A stretch of 64,000 nt of DNA. Source: Ptiloglossa arizonensis. Its lineage: Eukaryota > Arthropoda > Insecta > Hymenoptera > Colletidae. The DNA lies in the NCBI RefSeq assembly GCF_051014685.1, contig NW_027478965.1:62001-126000 (forward strand), read 5' to 3'. The first letter of the stretch is position 1; each line of letters begins with the position of its first letter. This document shows positions 1 through 12,344 of the stretch, one piece after another. The notes beneath the pieces are model-generated. The model did not search any database and was not told the DNA's origin. It saw only the letters and a list, made by a program, of their open reading frames with translations. Position numbers and translations under genes: made by a program.

Positions 1-3000
1 CCCCATTACAACGGTATGTGTACTTCTCCCCTAGGCCATTCCAATTATTGGTTTCGAGTATCAGATTTGCGAAAATTTTGATGGTTTCTCAACCATTCCT
101 TAACTTCAAACTCCCATATCTCGCGAACAGATTGACGAACTCGAGAAATTCCTATTGCATCTGAAGGCAGAAACTCGCCCGATTACAATGGAGTGTGTAC
201 TTTCCCCCTAGGCCATTCCAGTTATTCGTTTCTAGCATCAGACTTGCGAAAATTTTGATGGCTTCTCAACCATTCCTTAATTTCAAACTCGCATATCTCG
301 CGAATGGATTGACGAACTCGAGAAGTTCCTGTTGCATCTGAAAGCAGAAACTCGCCCGATTACAACGGTATGTGTATTTTTGCCCTAGACCATAGTAGTT
401 AATGGTTCCGAGTATCAGATTCCGAAAATTTTGATGCTTTCTCAACCATTCCTTAACTGCAAACTCCCATATCTAGCGAACGGATTGACGAACTCGAGAA
501 ATTCCTGTTGCATCTGAAAGTAGAAACTTTCCCGATTACAATGGTGTGTGTACTTTTCCCCTAGGCCAATCCAGTTATTGTTTTCGAGTATCAGAATTGC
601 GAAAATTTTGATGGTTTCTCAACCATTCCTTAATTTCAAACTCGCATATCTCGCGAACGGATTGACGAACTCGTGAAATTCCTGTTGCACCTGAAAGCAG
701 AAGCTCGCCCGATTACAACGGTATGTGAATTTTTCCCCTAGGCCATTCCAGTTATTCGTTTCGAGTAAGAGACTTGCAAAATTTTTATGGTTTCTCAACC
801 ATTCCTTAATTTCAAACTCGCATATCTCGCGAACGGATTGACGAACTCGTGAAATTGCTGTTGCATCTGAAAGCAGAAACTCGCCCGATTACAACAGTAT
901 GTGAATTTTTCCCCTAGGCCATTGTAGTTATTGGTTTCGAGTATCAGACTTGCAAAAATTTTGATGGTTTCTCAACAATTCCTCAATTTCAAACTCGCAT
1001 ATCTCGCGAACGGATTGACGAACTCGAGAAATTCGTGTTGCATCTGAAAGCAGAAGCTCGCCCGATTACCACGGTATGTGTATTTTTGCCCTAGACCATA
1101 GTAGTTAATGGTTCCGAGTATCAGATTCCGCATATTTTGATGGTTTCTCATGCATTCCTTAACTTCAAACTCCCATATCTCGCGAGCGGATTGACGAACT
1201 CGAGAAATTCCGGTTGCATCTGAAAGTTGAAACTCGCCCGATTACAACGGTGTGTTTACTTTTCCCCAAGGCCATTCCAGTTATTGGTTTCGAGTATCAG
1301 ACTTGCGAAAATTTTGATCGTTCCTCAAACATTCCTTAACTTCAAACTCCCATATCTCGCGAACGGATTGACGAACTCGAGAAATTCCTGTTGCATCTGA
1401 AAGCAGAAACTCGCCCGACTACAACGGTATGTGTATTTTTCCCCTAGGCCATAGTAGTTACTGATTTCGAGTATCAGACTCGCGAAAATTTTTATGGTTT
1501 CTCATCCATTCCTTAACTTCAAATTCCCATATCTCGCGAACGGATTGACGAACTCGAGAAATTCCTGTTGCATCTGAAAGTAGAAACTCGCCCGATTGCA
1601 ACGGTATGTGTACATATCCCCTAGGCCATTCCAGTTATTGGTTTCGAGTATCAGACTTGCGAAAATTTTGATGGTTTCTCAACCATTCCTTAACTTCAAA
1701 CTCACATATCTCGCGAACGGATTGAGGAAATCGAGAAATTCCTGTTGCATCTGAAAGTAGAAACTCGCCCGATTACAACGGTATCTGTACATATCCCCTA
1801 GGCCATTCCAGTTATTGGTTTCGAGTATCAGACTTGCGAAAATTTTGATGGTTTCTCAAACATTCCTTAACTTCAAACTCCCATATCTCGCGAACCGATT
1901 GACGAACTCGAGAAATTCCTATTGCATCTGAAGGCAGAAACTCGCCCGATTACAATGGTGTGTGTACTTTTCCCCTATGCCATTCCAGTTATTGATTTCG
2001 AGTATCAGATTCCGCAAATTTTGATGGATAATCAACCATTCCTTAACTTCAAACTCCCATATCTCGCGAGCGGATTGACGAACTCGAGAAATTCCGGTTG
2101 CTTCTGAAAGTAGAAACTCGCCCGATTACAATGGTGTGTGTACTTTTCCCCTATGCCATTCCAGTTATTGGTTTCGAGTATCAGATTTGCGAAAATTTTG
2201 ATGGTCTCTCAACCATTCCTTAATTTCAAACTCCCGTATCTCGCGAACGGATTGACGAACTCGAGAAATTCCTGTTGCATCTGAAAGTAGAAACTCGCGC
2301 GATTACAACGGTATGTGTACATATCCCCTAGGCCATTCCAGTTATTGGTTTTGAGTATCAGACTTGCGAAAATTTTGATGGTTTCTCAACCATTCCTTAA
2401 CTTCAAACTCCCATATCTAGCGAACCGATTGACGAACTCGAGAAATTCCTATTGCATCTGAAGGCAGAAACTCGCCCGATTACAATGGTGTGTGTACTTT
2501 TCCCCTATGCCTTTCCAGTTATTGGTTTCGAGTATCAGATTCCGCAAATTTTGATGGATAATCAACCATTCCTTAACTTCAAACTCCCATATCTCGCGAG
2601 CGGATTGACGAACTCGAGAAATTCCGGTTGCTTCTGAAAGTAGAAACTCGCCCGATTACAATGGTGTGTGTACTTTTCCCCTATGCCATTCCAGTTATTG
2701 GTTTCGAGTATCAGATTTGCGAAAATTTTGATGGTTTCTCAACCATTCCTTAATTTCAAACTCCCGTATCTCGCGAACGGATTGACGAACTCGAGAAATT
2801 CCTGTTGCATCTGAAAGTAGAAACTCGCCCGATTACAACGGTATGTGTATTTTTCCCCTTGGCCATTGTAGTTATTGGTTTCGAGAATCAGACTTGCGAA
2901 AATTTTGATGGCTTCTCAACCATTCCTTAATTTCAAACTCGCATATCTGGCGAAAGGATTGATGAACTCGAGAAATTCCTGTTGCATCTGAAAGCAGAAA

Positions 3001-5629
3001 CTCGCCCAATTACAACGGTATGTGTATTTTTGCCCTGGACCATAGTAGTTAATGGTTCCGGGTATCAGATTCCGAAATCTTTGATCGTTTCTCAACCATT
3101 CCTTAACTTAAAACTCCCATATCTAGCGAACGGACTGACGATCTCGAGAAGTTCCTGTTGCATCTGAAAGCAGAAACTCGCCCGATTACAACGGTATGTG
3201 TATTTTTGCCCTGGACCATAGTAGTTAATGGTTCCGAGTATCAGATTCCGAAAATTTTGATGCTTTCTCCACCATTCCTTAACTTCAAACTCCCATATCT
3301 CGCGAACGGATTGACGATCTCGAGAAGTTCCTGTTGCATATGAAAGCAGAAACTCGCCCGATTACAACAGTATTTGTATTTTTCCCCTAGGCCATTCCAG
3401 TTATTGGTTTCGAGTATCAGATTTGCGAAAATTTTGATGGTTTCTCCACCATTCCTTAATTTCAAACTCCCGTATCTCGCGAACGGATTGACGAACTCGA
3501 GAAATTCCTGTTGCATCTGAAAGCAGAAACTCGCCCGACTACAACTGTATGTGTATTTTTGCCCTAGGCCATAGTAGTTACTGATTTCGAGTATCAGACT
3601 CGCGAATATTTTTATGGTTTCTTATCCATTCCTAAACTTCAAATTCCCATATCTCGCGAACGGATTGAGGAAATCGAGCAATTCCTGTTGCATCTGAAAG
3701 TAGAAACTCGCCCGATTACAACGGTGTGTGTACTTTTCCCCAAGGCCATTCCAGGTATTGGTTTCGAGTATCAGACTTGCGAAAATTTTTATGGTTTCTC
3801 AACCATTCCTTAACTTCAAACTCCCATATCTCGCGAACGGATTGACGAACTCGAGAAATTCCTATTGCATCTGAAGGCACAAATTCGCCCGATTACAATG
3901 GTGTGTGTACCTTTCCCCTAGGCAATTCCAGTTATTGGTTTCGAGTATCAGACTTGCGAAAATTTTAATGGACTCTCAACCATTCCTTAAATTCAAACTC
4001 CCATATCTCGCGAACCGATTGACGAACTCGAGGAATTCCTGTTGCATCTGAAAGTAGAAACTCGCCCCATTACAACGGTATGTGTACTTTTCCCCTAGGC
4101 CATTCCAGTTATTGGTTTCGAGTATCAGATTTGCGAAAATTTTGATGGTTTGTCAACCATTCCTTATCTTCATACTCCCATATCTCGCGAACGGATTGAC
4201 GAACTCGAGAAACTCCTGTTGCGTCTGAAAGTAGAAACACGCCCGATTACAATGGAGTGTGTACTTTTCCCCTAGGCCATTCCAGTTATTCGTTTCTAGC
4301 ATCAGACTTGCGAAAATTTTGATGGCTTCTCAACCATTCCTTAATTTCAAACTCGCATATCTCGCGAATGGATTGACGAACTCGAGAAGTTCCTGTTGCA
4401 TCTGAAAGCAGAAACTCGCCCGATTACCACGGTATGTGTATTTTTGCCCTAGACCATAGTAGTTAATGGTTCCGAGTGTCAGATTCCGAATATTTTGATG
4501 CTTTCTCAACCATTCCTTAATTTCAAACTCCCATATCTCGCGAACGGATTGACGGACTCGAGAAATTCCTGTTGCATCTGAAAGTAGAAACTTTCCCGAT
4601 TACAATGGTGTGTGTACTTTTCCCCTAGGCCATTCCAGTTATTCGTTTCGAGTAAGAGACTTGCAAAATTTTTATTGTTTCTCAACCATTCCTTAATTTC
4701 AAACTCGCATATCTCGCGAACGGATTGACGAACTCGTGAAATTGCTGTTGCATCTGAAAGTAGAAACTAGCCCGATTACAACGGTATGTGAGTTTTTCCC
4801 CTAGGCCATTGTAGTTATTGGTTTCGTGTATCAGACTTGCAAAAATTTTGATGGTTTCTCAACAATTCCTCAATTTCAAACTCGCATATCTCGCGAACGG
4901 ATTGACGAACTCGAGAAATTCCTGTTGCATCTGAAAGCAGAAGCTCGCCCGATTACCACGGTATGTGAATTTTTGCCCTAGACCATAGTAGTTAATGGTT
5001 CCGAGTATCAGATTCCGCATATTTTGATGGTTTCTCATCCATTCCTTAACTTCAAACTCCCATATCTCGCGAGCGGATTGACGAACTCGAGAAATTCTGG
5101 TTGCATCTGAAAGTAGAAACTCGCCCGATTACAACGGTGTGTGTACTTTTCCCCAAGGCCATTCCAGTTATTGGTTTCGAGTATCAGACTTGCGAAAATT
5201 TTGATGGTTTCTCAACCATTCCTTATTTTCAAACTCCCATATCTCGCGAACCGATTGTCGAACTCGAGAAATTCCTGTTGCATCTGAAAGTAGCAACTCG
5301 CCCGATTACAACGGTATGTGTATTTTTCTCTAGACCATAGTAGTTATTGGTTTCGAGTATCAGACTTGCGAAAATTTTGATGGTTTCTCAACCATTCCTT
5401 AACTTCAAACTCCCATATCTCGCGAACGGATTGACGAACTCGAGAAATTCCTGTTGCATCTGAAAGTAGAAACTTGCCCGATTACAACGGTGTGTGTACT
5501 TTTCCCCAAGGCCATTCCAGTTACTGGTTTCGAGTATCAGACTTGCGAAAATTTTGATGGTTTCTCAACCATTCCTTATTTTCAAACTCGCATATCTCGC
5601 GAACGGATTGACGAACTCGAGAAATTCCT
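1..5629 (+). repeat. Zone 1a: satellite with partial copies of the 6-mer unit
   Basis: The first ~1.1 kb is a near copy of 6008 onward (offset 6,007 bp, 34 monomers), including one copy of the six-monomer unit that starts at GAACAGATTG (125). The sequence then joins a part resembling 8262 onward. The rest is a mixture of monomer subtypes, with the duplicated trimer at 1741-2800. This looks like an incompletely homogenised edge of the block at 5630-12343. Confidence 0.75.
1741..2800 (+). repeat. Tandem duplication of a 530-bp trimer
   Basis: Positions 1741-2270 and 2271-2800 are near-identical three-monomer units (530 bp). Shared markers include the rare 'gtacatatcccctagg' variant, 'gatggataatcaacc' and 'ccggttgcttctg'. 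A third block begins the same way at 2801 but diverges after about 50 bp. Relatives of the 'acatatcccc' monomer occur near 8850 and 12207. Confidence 0.85.
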
Positions 5630-8600
5630 ATTGCATCTGAAGGCAGAAACTCGCCCGATTACAATGGTGTGTGTACTTTTCCCCTAGGCCATTCCAGTTA
5701 TTGGTTTCGAGTATCAGACTTGCGACAATTTTGATGGTTTCTCAACCATTCCTTCACTTCAAACTCCCATATCTCGCGAACGGATTGACGAACTCGAGAA
5801 ATTCCTATTGCATCTGAAGGCAGAAACTCGCCCGATTACAATGGTGTGTATACTTTTCCCCTAGGCAATTCCAGTTATTGGTTTCGAGTATCAGACTTGC
5901 GAAAATTTTAATGGACTCTCAACCATTCCTTAAATTCAAACTCCCATATCTCGTGAACCGATTGACGAACTCGAGGAATTCGTGTTGCATCTGAAAGTAG
6001 AAACTCGCCCCATTACAACGGTATGTGTACTTTTCCCCTAGGCCATTCCAATTATTGGTTTCGAGTATCAGATTTGCGAAAATTTTGATGGTTTCTCAAC
6101 CATTCCTTAACTTCAAACTCCCATATCTCGCGAACAGATTGACGAACTCGAGAAATTCCTATTGCATCTGAAGGCAGAAACTCGCCCGATTACAATGGAG
6201 TGTGTACTTTTCCCCTAGGCCATTCCAGTTATTCGTTTCTAGCATCAGACTTGCGAAAATTTTGATGGCTTCTCAACCATTCCTTAATTTCAAACTCGCA
6301 TATCTCGCGAATGGATTGACGAACTCGAGAAGTTCCTGTTGCATCTGAAAGCAGAAACTCGCCCGATTACAACGGTATGTGTATTTTTGCCCTAGACCAT
6401 AGTAGTTAATGGTTCCGAGTATCAGATTCCGAAAATTTTGATGCTTTCTCAACCATTCCTTAACTGCAAACTCCCATATCTAGCGAACGGATTGACGAAC
6501 TCGAGAAATTCCTGTTGCATCTGAAAGTAGAAACTTTCCCGATTACAATGGTGTGTGTACTTTTCCCCTAGGCCAATCCAGTTATTGGTTTCGAGTATCA
6601 GAATTGCGAAAATTTTGATGGTTTCTCAACCATTCCTTAATTTCAAACTCGCATATCTCGCGAACGGATTGACGAACTCGTGAAATTCCTGTTGCACCTG
6701 AAAGCAGAAGCTCGCCCGATTACAACGGTATGTGAATTTTTCCCCTAGGCCATTCCAGTTATTCGTTTCGAGTAAGAGACTTGCAAAATTTTTATGGTTT
6801 CTCAACCATTCCTTAATTTCAAACTCGCATATCTCGCGAACGGATTGACGAACTCGTGAAATTGCTGTTGCATCTGAAAGCAGAAACTCGCCCGATTACA
6901 ACGGTATGTGAATTTTTCCCCTAGGCCATTGTAGTTATTGGTTTCGAGTATCAGGCTTGCAAAAATTTTGATGGTTTCTCAACAATTCCTCAATTTCAAA
7001 CTCGCATATCTCGCGAACGGATTGACGAACTCGAGAAATTCGTGTTGCATCTGAAAGCAGAAGCTCGCCCGATTACCACGGTATGTGTATTTTTGCCCTA
7101 GACCATAGTAGTTAATGGTTCCGAGTATCAGATTCCGCATATTTTGATGGTTTCTCATCCATTCCTTAACTTCAAACTCCCATATCTCGCGAACAGATTG
7201 ACGAACTCGAGAAATTCCTATTGCATCTGAAGGCAGAAACTCGCCCGATTACAATGGAGTGTGTACTTTTCCCCTAGGCCATTCCAGTTATTCGTTTCTA
7301 GCATCAGACTTGCGAAAATTTTGATGGCTTCTCAACCATTCCTTAATTTCAAACTCGCATATCTCGCGAATGGATTGACGAACTCGAGAAGTTCCTGTTG
7401 CATCTGAAAGCAGAAACTCGCCCGATTACAACGGTATGTGTATTTTTGCCCTAGACCATAGTAGTTAATGGTTCCGAGTATCAGATTCGGAAAATTTTGA
7501 TGCTTTCTCAACCATTCCTTAACTGCAAACTCCCATATCTAGCGAACGGATTGACGAACTCGAGAAATTCCAGTTGCATCTGAAAGTAGAAACTTTCCCG
7601 ATTACAATGGTGTGTGTACTTTTCCCCTAGGCCAATCCAGTTATTGGTTTCGAGTATCAGAATTGCGAAAATTTTGATGGTTTCTCAACCATTCCTTAAT
7701 TTCAAACTCGCATATCTCGCGAACGGATTGACGAACTCGTGAAATTCCTGTTGCACCTGAAAGCAGAAGCTCGCCCGATTACAACGGTATGTGAATTTTT
7801 CCCCTAGGCCATTCCAGTTATTCGTTTCGAGTAAGAGACTTGCAAAATTTTTATGGTTTCTCAACCATTCCTTAATTTCAAACTCGCATATCTCGCGAAC
7901 GGATTGACGAACTCGTGAAATTGCTGTTGCATCTGAAAGCAGAAACTCGCCCGATTACAACGGTATGTGAATTTTTCCCCTAGGGCATTGTAGTTATTGG
8001 TTTCGAGTATCAGACTTGCAAAAATTTTGATGGTTTCTCAACAATTCCTCAATTTCAAACTCGCATATCTCGCGAACGGATTGACGAACTCGAGAAATTC
8101 GTGTTGCATCTGAAAGCAGAAGCTCGCCCGATTACCACGGTATGTGTATTTTTGCCCTAGACCATAGTAGTTAATGGTTCCGAGTATCAGATTCCGCATA
8201 TTTTGATGGTTTCTCATCCATTCCTTAACTTCAAACTCCCATATCTCGCGAGCGGATTGACGAACTCGAGAAATTCCGGTTGCATCTGAAAGTTGAAACT
8301 CGCCCGATTACAACGGTGTGTTTACTTTTCCCCAAGGCCATTCCAGTTATTAGTTTCGAGTATCAGACTTGCGAAAATTTTGATCGTTCCTCAAACATTC
8401 CTTAACTTCAAACTCCCATATCTCGCGAACGGATTGACGAACTCGAGAAATTCCTGTTGCATCTGAAAGCAGAAACTCGCCCGACTACAACGGTATGTGT
8501 ACTTTTACCCTAGGCCATAGTAGTTACTGATTTCGAGTATCAGACTCGCGAAAATTTTTATGGTTTCTCATCCATTCCTTAACTTCAAATTCCCATATCT

Positions 8601-8986
8601 CGCGAACGGATTGACGAACTCGAGAAATTCCTGTTGCATCTGAAAGTAGAAACTTTCCCGATTACAATGGTGTGTGTACTTTTCCCCTAGGCCAATCCAG
8701 TTATTGGTTTCGAGTATCAGACTTGCGAAAATTTTGATGGATTCTCAACCATTCCTTAACTTCAAACTCCCATATCTCGCGAGCGGATTGACGAACTCGA
8801 GAAATTCCTGTTGCATCTGAAAGTAGAAACTCGCCCGATTACAACGGTATGTGCACATATCCCCTAGGCCATTCCAGTTATTGGTTTCGAGTATCAGACT
8901 TGCGAAAATTTTGATGGTTTCTCAACCATTCCTTAACTTCAAACTCCCATATCTCGCGAACCGATTGACGAACTCGAGAAATTCCT
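5630..8986 (+). repeat. 19-monomer higher-order unit, copy 1 (3,357 bp)
   Basis: Diagnostic variants recur exactly 3,357 bp downstream: 'tgcgacaatt' at 5721 and 9078, 'ctcgccccat' at 6004 and 9361, 'gaacagattg' at 7191 and 10548, 'agttgaaact' at 8291 and 11648. The copy begins near 5630, where the preceding sequence stops matching, and abuts the second copy directly. It contains two consecutive 1,059-bp six-monomer units (6132-7190 and 7191-8249). Confidence 0.88.
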
Positions 8987-11900
8987 ATTGCATCTGAAGG
9001 CAGAAACTCGCCCGATTACAATGGTGTGTGTACTTTTCCCCTAGGCCATTCCAGTTATTGGTTTCGAGTATCAGACTTGCGACAATTTTGATGGTTTCTC
9101 AACCATTCCTTCACTTCAAACTCCCATATCTCGCGAACGGATTGACGAACTCGAGAAATTCCTATTGCATCTGAAGGCAGAAACTCGCCCGATTACAATG
9201 GTGTGTATACTTTTCCCCTAGGCAATTCCAGTTATTGGTTTCGAGTATCAGACTTGCGAAAATTTTAATGGACTCTCAACCATTCCTTAAATTCAAACTC
9301 CCATATCTCGTGAACCGATTGACGAACTCGAGGAATTCGTGTTGCATCTGAAAGTAGAAACTCGCCCCATTACAACGGTATGTGTACTTTTCCCCTAGGC
9401 CATTCCAATTATTGGTTTCGAGTATCAGATTTGCGAAAATTTTGATGGTTTCTCAACCATTCCTTAACTTCAAACTCCCATATCTCGCGAACAGATTGAC
9501 GAACTCGAGAAATTCCTATTGCATCTGAAGGCAGAAACTCGCCCGATTACAATGGAGTGTGTACTTTTCCCCTAGGCCATTCCAGTTATTCGTTTCTAGC
9601 ATCAGACTTGCGAAAATTTTGATGGCTTCTCAACCATTCCTTAATTTCAAACTCGCATATCTCGCGAATGGATTGACGAACTCGAGAAGTTCCTGTTGCA
9701 TCTGAAAGCAGAAACTCGCCCGATTACAACGGTATGTGTATTTTTGCCCTAGACCATAGTAGTTAATGGTTCCGAGTATCAGATTCCGAAAATTTTGATG
9801 CTTTCTCAACCATTCCTTAACTGCAAACTCCCATATCTAGCGAACGGATTGACGAACTCGAGAAATTCCTGTTGCATCTGAAAGTAGAAACTTTCCCGAT
9901 TACAATGGTGTGTGTACTTTTCCCCTAGGCCAATCCAGTTATTGGTTTCGAGTATCAGAATTGCGAAAATTTTGATGGTTTCTCAACCATTCCTTAATTT
10001 CAAACTCGCATATCTCGCGAACGGATTGACGAACTCGTGAAATTCCTGTTGCACCTGAAAGCAGAAGCTCGCCCGATTACAACGGTATGTGAATTTTTCC
10101 CCTAGGCCATTCCAGTTATTCGTTTCGAGTAAGAGACTTGCAAAATTTTTATGGTTTCTCAACCATTCCTTAATTTCAAACTCGCATATCTCGCGAACGG
10201 ATTGACGAACTCGTGAAATTGCTGTTGCATCTGAAAGCAGAAACTCGCCCGATTACAACGGTATGTGAATTTTTCCCCTAGGCCATTGTAGTTATTGGTT
10301 TCGAGTATCAGGCTTGCAAAAATTTTGATGGTTTCTCAACAATTCCTCAATTTCAAACTCGCATATCTCGCGAACGGATTGACGAACTCGAGAAATTCGT
10401 GTTGCATCTGAAAGCAGAAGCTCGCCCGATTACCACGGTATGTGTATTTTTGCCCTAGACCATAGTAATTAATGGTTCCGAGTATCAGATTCCGCATATT
10501 TTGATGGTTTCTCATCCATTCCTTAACTTCAAACTCCCATATCTCGCGAACAGATTGACGAACTCGAGAAATTCCTATTGCATCTGAAGGCAGAAACTCG
10601 CCCGATTACAATGGAGTGTGTACTTTTCCCCTAGGCCATTCCAGTTATTCGTTTCTAGCATCAGACTTGCGAAAATTTTGATGGCTTCTCAACCATTCCT
10701 TAATTTCAAACTCGCATATCTCGCGAATGGATTGACGAACTCGAGAAGTTCCTGTTGCATCTGAAAGCAGAAACTCGCCCGATTACAACGGTATGTGTAT
10801 TTTTGCCCTAGACCATAGTAGTTAATGGTTCCGAGTATCAGATTCGGAAAATTTTGATGCTTTCTCAACCATTCCTTAACTGCAAACTCCCATATCTAGC
10901 GAACGGATTGACGAACTCGAGAAATTCCAGTTGCATCTGAAAGTAGAAACTTTCCCGATTACAATGGTGTGTGTACTTTTCCCCTAGGCCAATCCAGTTA
11001 TTGGTTTCGAGTATCAGAATTGCGAAAATTTTGATGGTTTCTCAACCATTCCTTAATTTCAAACTCGCATATCTCGCGAACGGATTGACGAACTCGTGAA
11101 ATTCCTGTTGCACCTGAAAGCAGAAGCTCGCCCGATTACAACGGTATGTGAATTTTTCCCCTAGGCCATTCCAGTTATTCGTTTCGAGTAAGAGACTTGC
11201 AAAATTTTTATGGTTTCTCAACCATTCCTTAATTTCAAACTCGCATATCTCGCGAACGGATTGACGAACTCGTGAAATTGCTGTTGCATCTGAAAGCAGA
11301 AACTCGCCCGATTACAACGGTATGTGAATTTTTCCCCTAGGCCATTGTAGTTATTGGTTTCGAGTATCAGACTTGCAAAAATTTTGATGGTTTCTCAACA
11401 ATTCCTCAATTTCAAACTCGCATATCTCGCGAACGGATTGACGAACTCGAGAAATTCGTGTTGCATCTGAAAGCAGAAGCTCGCCCGATTACCACGGTAT
11501 GTGTATTTTTGCCCTAGACCATAGTAGTTAATGGTTCCGAGTATCAGATTCCGCATATTTTGATGGTTTCTCATCCATTCCTTAACTTCAAACTCCCATA
11601 TCTCGCGAGCGGATTGACGAACTCGAGAAATTCCGGTTGCATCTGAAAGTTGAAACTCGCCCGATTACAACGGTGTGTTTACTTTTCCCCAAGGCCATTC
11701 CAGTTATTAGTTTCGAGTATCAGACTTGCGAAAATTTTGATCGTTCCTCAAACATTCCTTAACTTCAAACTCCCATATCTCGCGAACGGATTGACGAACT
11801 CGAGAAATTCCTGTTGCATCTGAAAGCAGAAACTCGCCCGACTACAACGGTATGTGTACTTTTACCCTAGGCCATAGTAGTTACTGATTTCGAGTATCAG

Positions 11901-12343
11901 ACTCGCGAAAATTTTTATGGTTTCTCATCCATTCCTTAACTTCAAATTCCCATATCTCGCGAACGGATTGACGAACTCGAGAAATTCCTGTTGCATCTGA
12001 AAGTAGAAACTTTCCCGATTACAATGGTGTGTGTACTTTTCCCCTAGGCCAATCCAGTTATTGGTTTCGAGTATCAGACTTGCGAAAATTTTGATGGATT
12101 CTCAACCATTCCTTAACTTCAAACTCCCATATCTCGCGAGCGGATTGACGAACTCGAGAAATTCCTGTTGCATCTGAAAGTAGAAACTCGCCCGATTACA
12201 ACGGTATGTGCACATATCCCCTAGGCCATTCCAGTTATTGGTTTCGAGTATCAGACTTGCGAAAATTTTGATGGTTTCTCAACCATTCCTTAACTTCAAA
12301 CTCCCATATCTCGCGAACCGATTGACGAACTCGAGAAATTCCT
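8987..12343 (+). repeat. 19-monomer higher-order unit, copy 2 (3,357 bp)
   Basis: Second copy of the preceding 3,357-bp unit, nearly identical throughout, ending near 12344 where 'ctatgcc' replaces 'ctaggcc'. It contains the corresponding pair of 1,059-bp six-monomer units at 9489-10547 and 10548-11606. The near identity implies a recent unequal exchange or amplification. Confidence 0.88.
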
Positions 12344-12344
12344 A

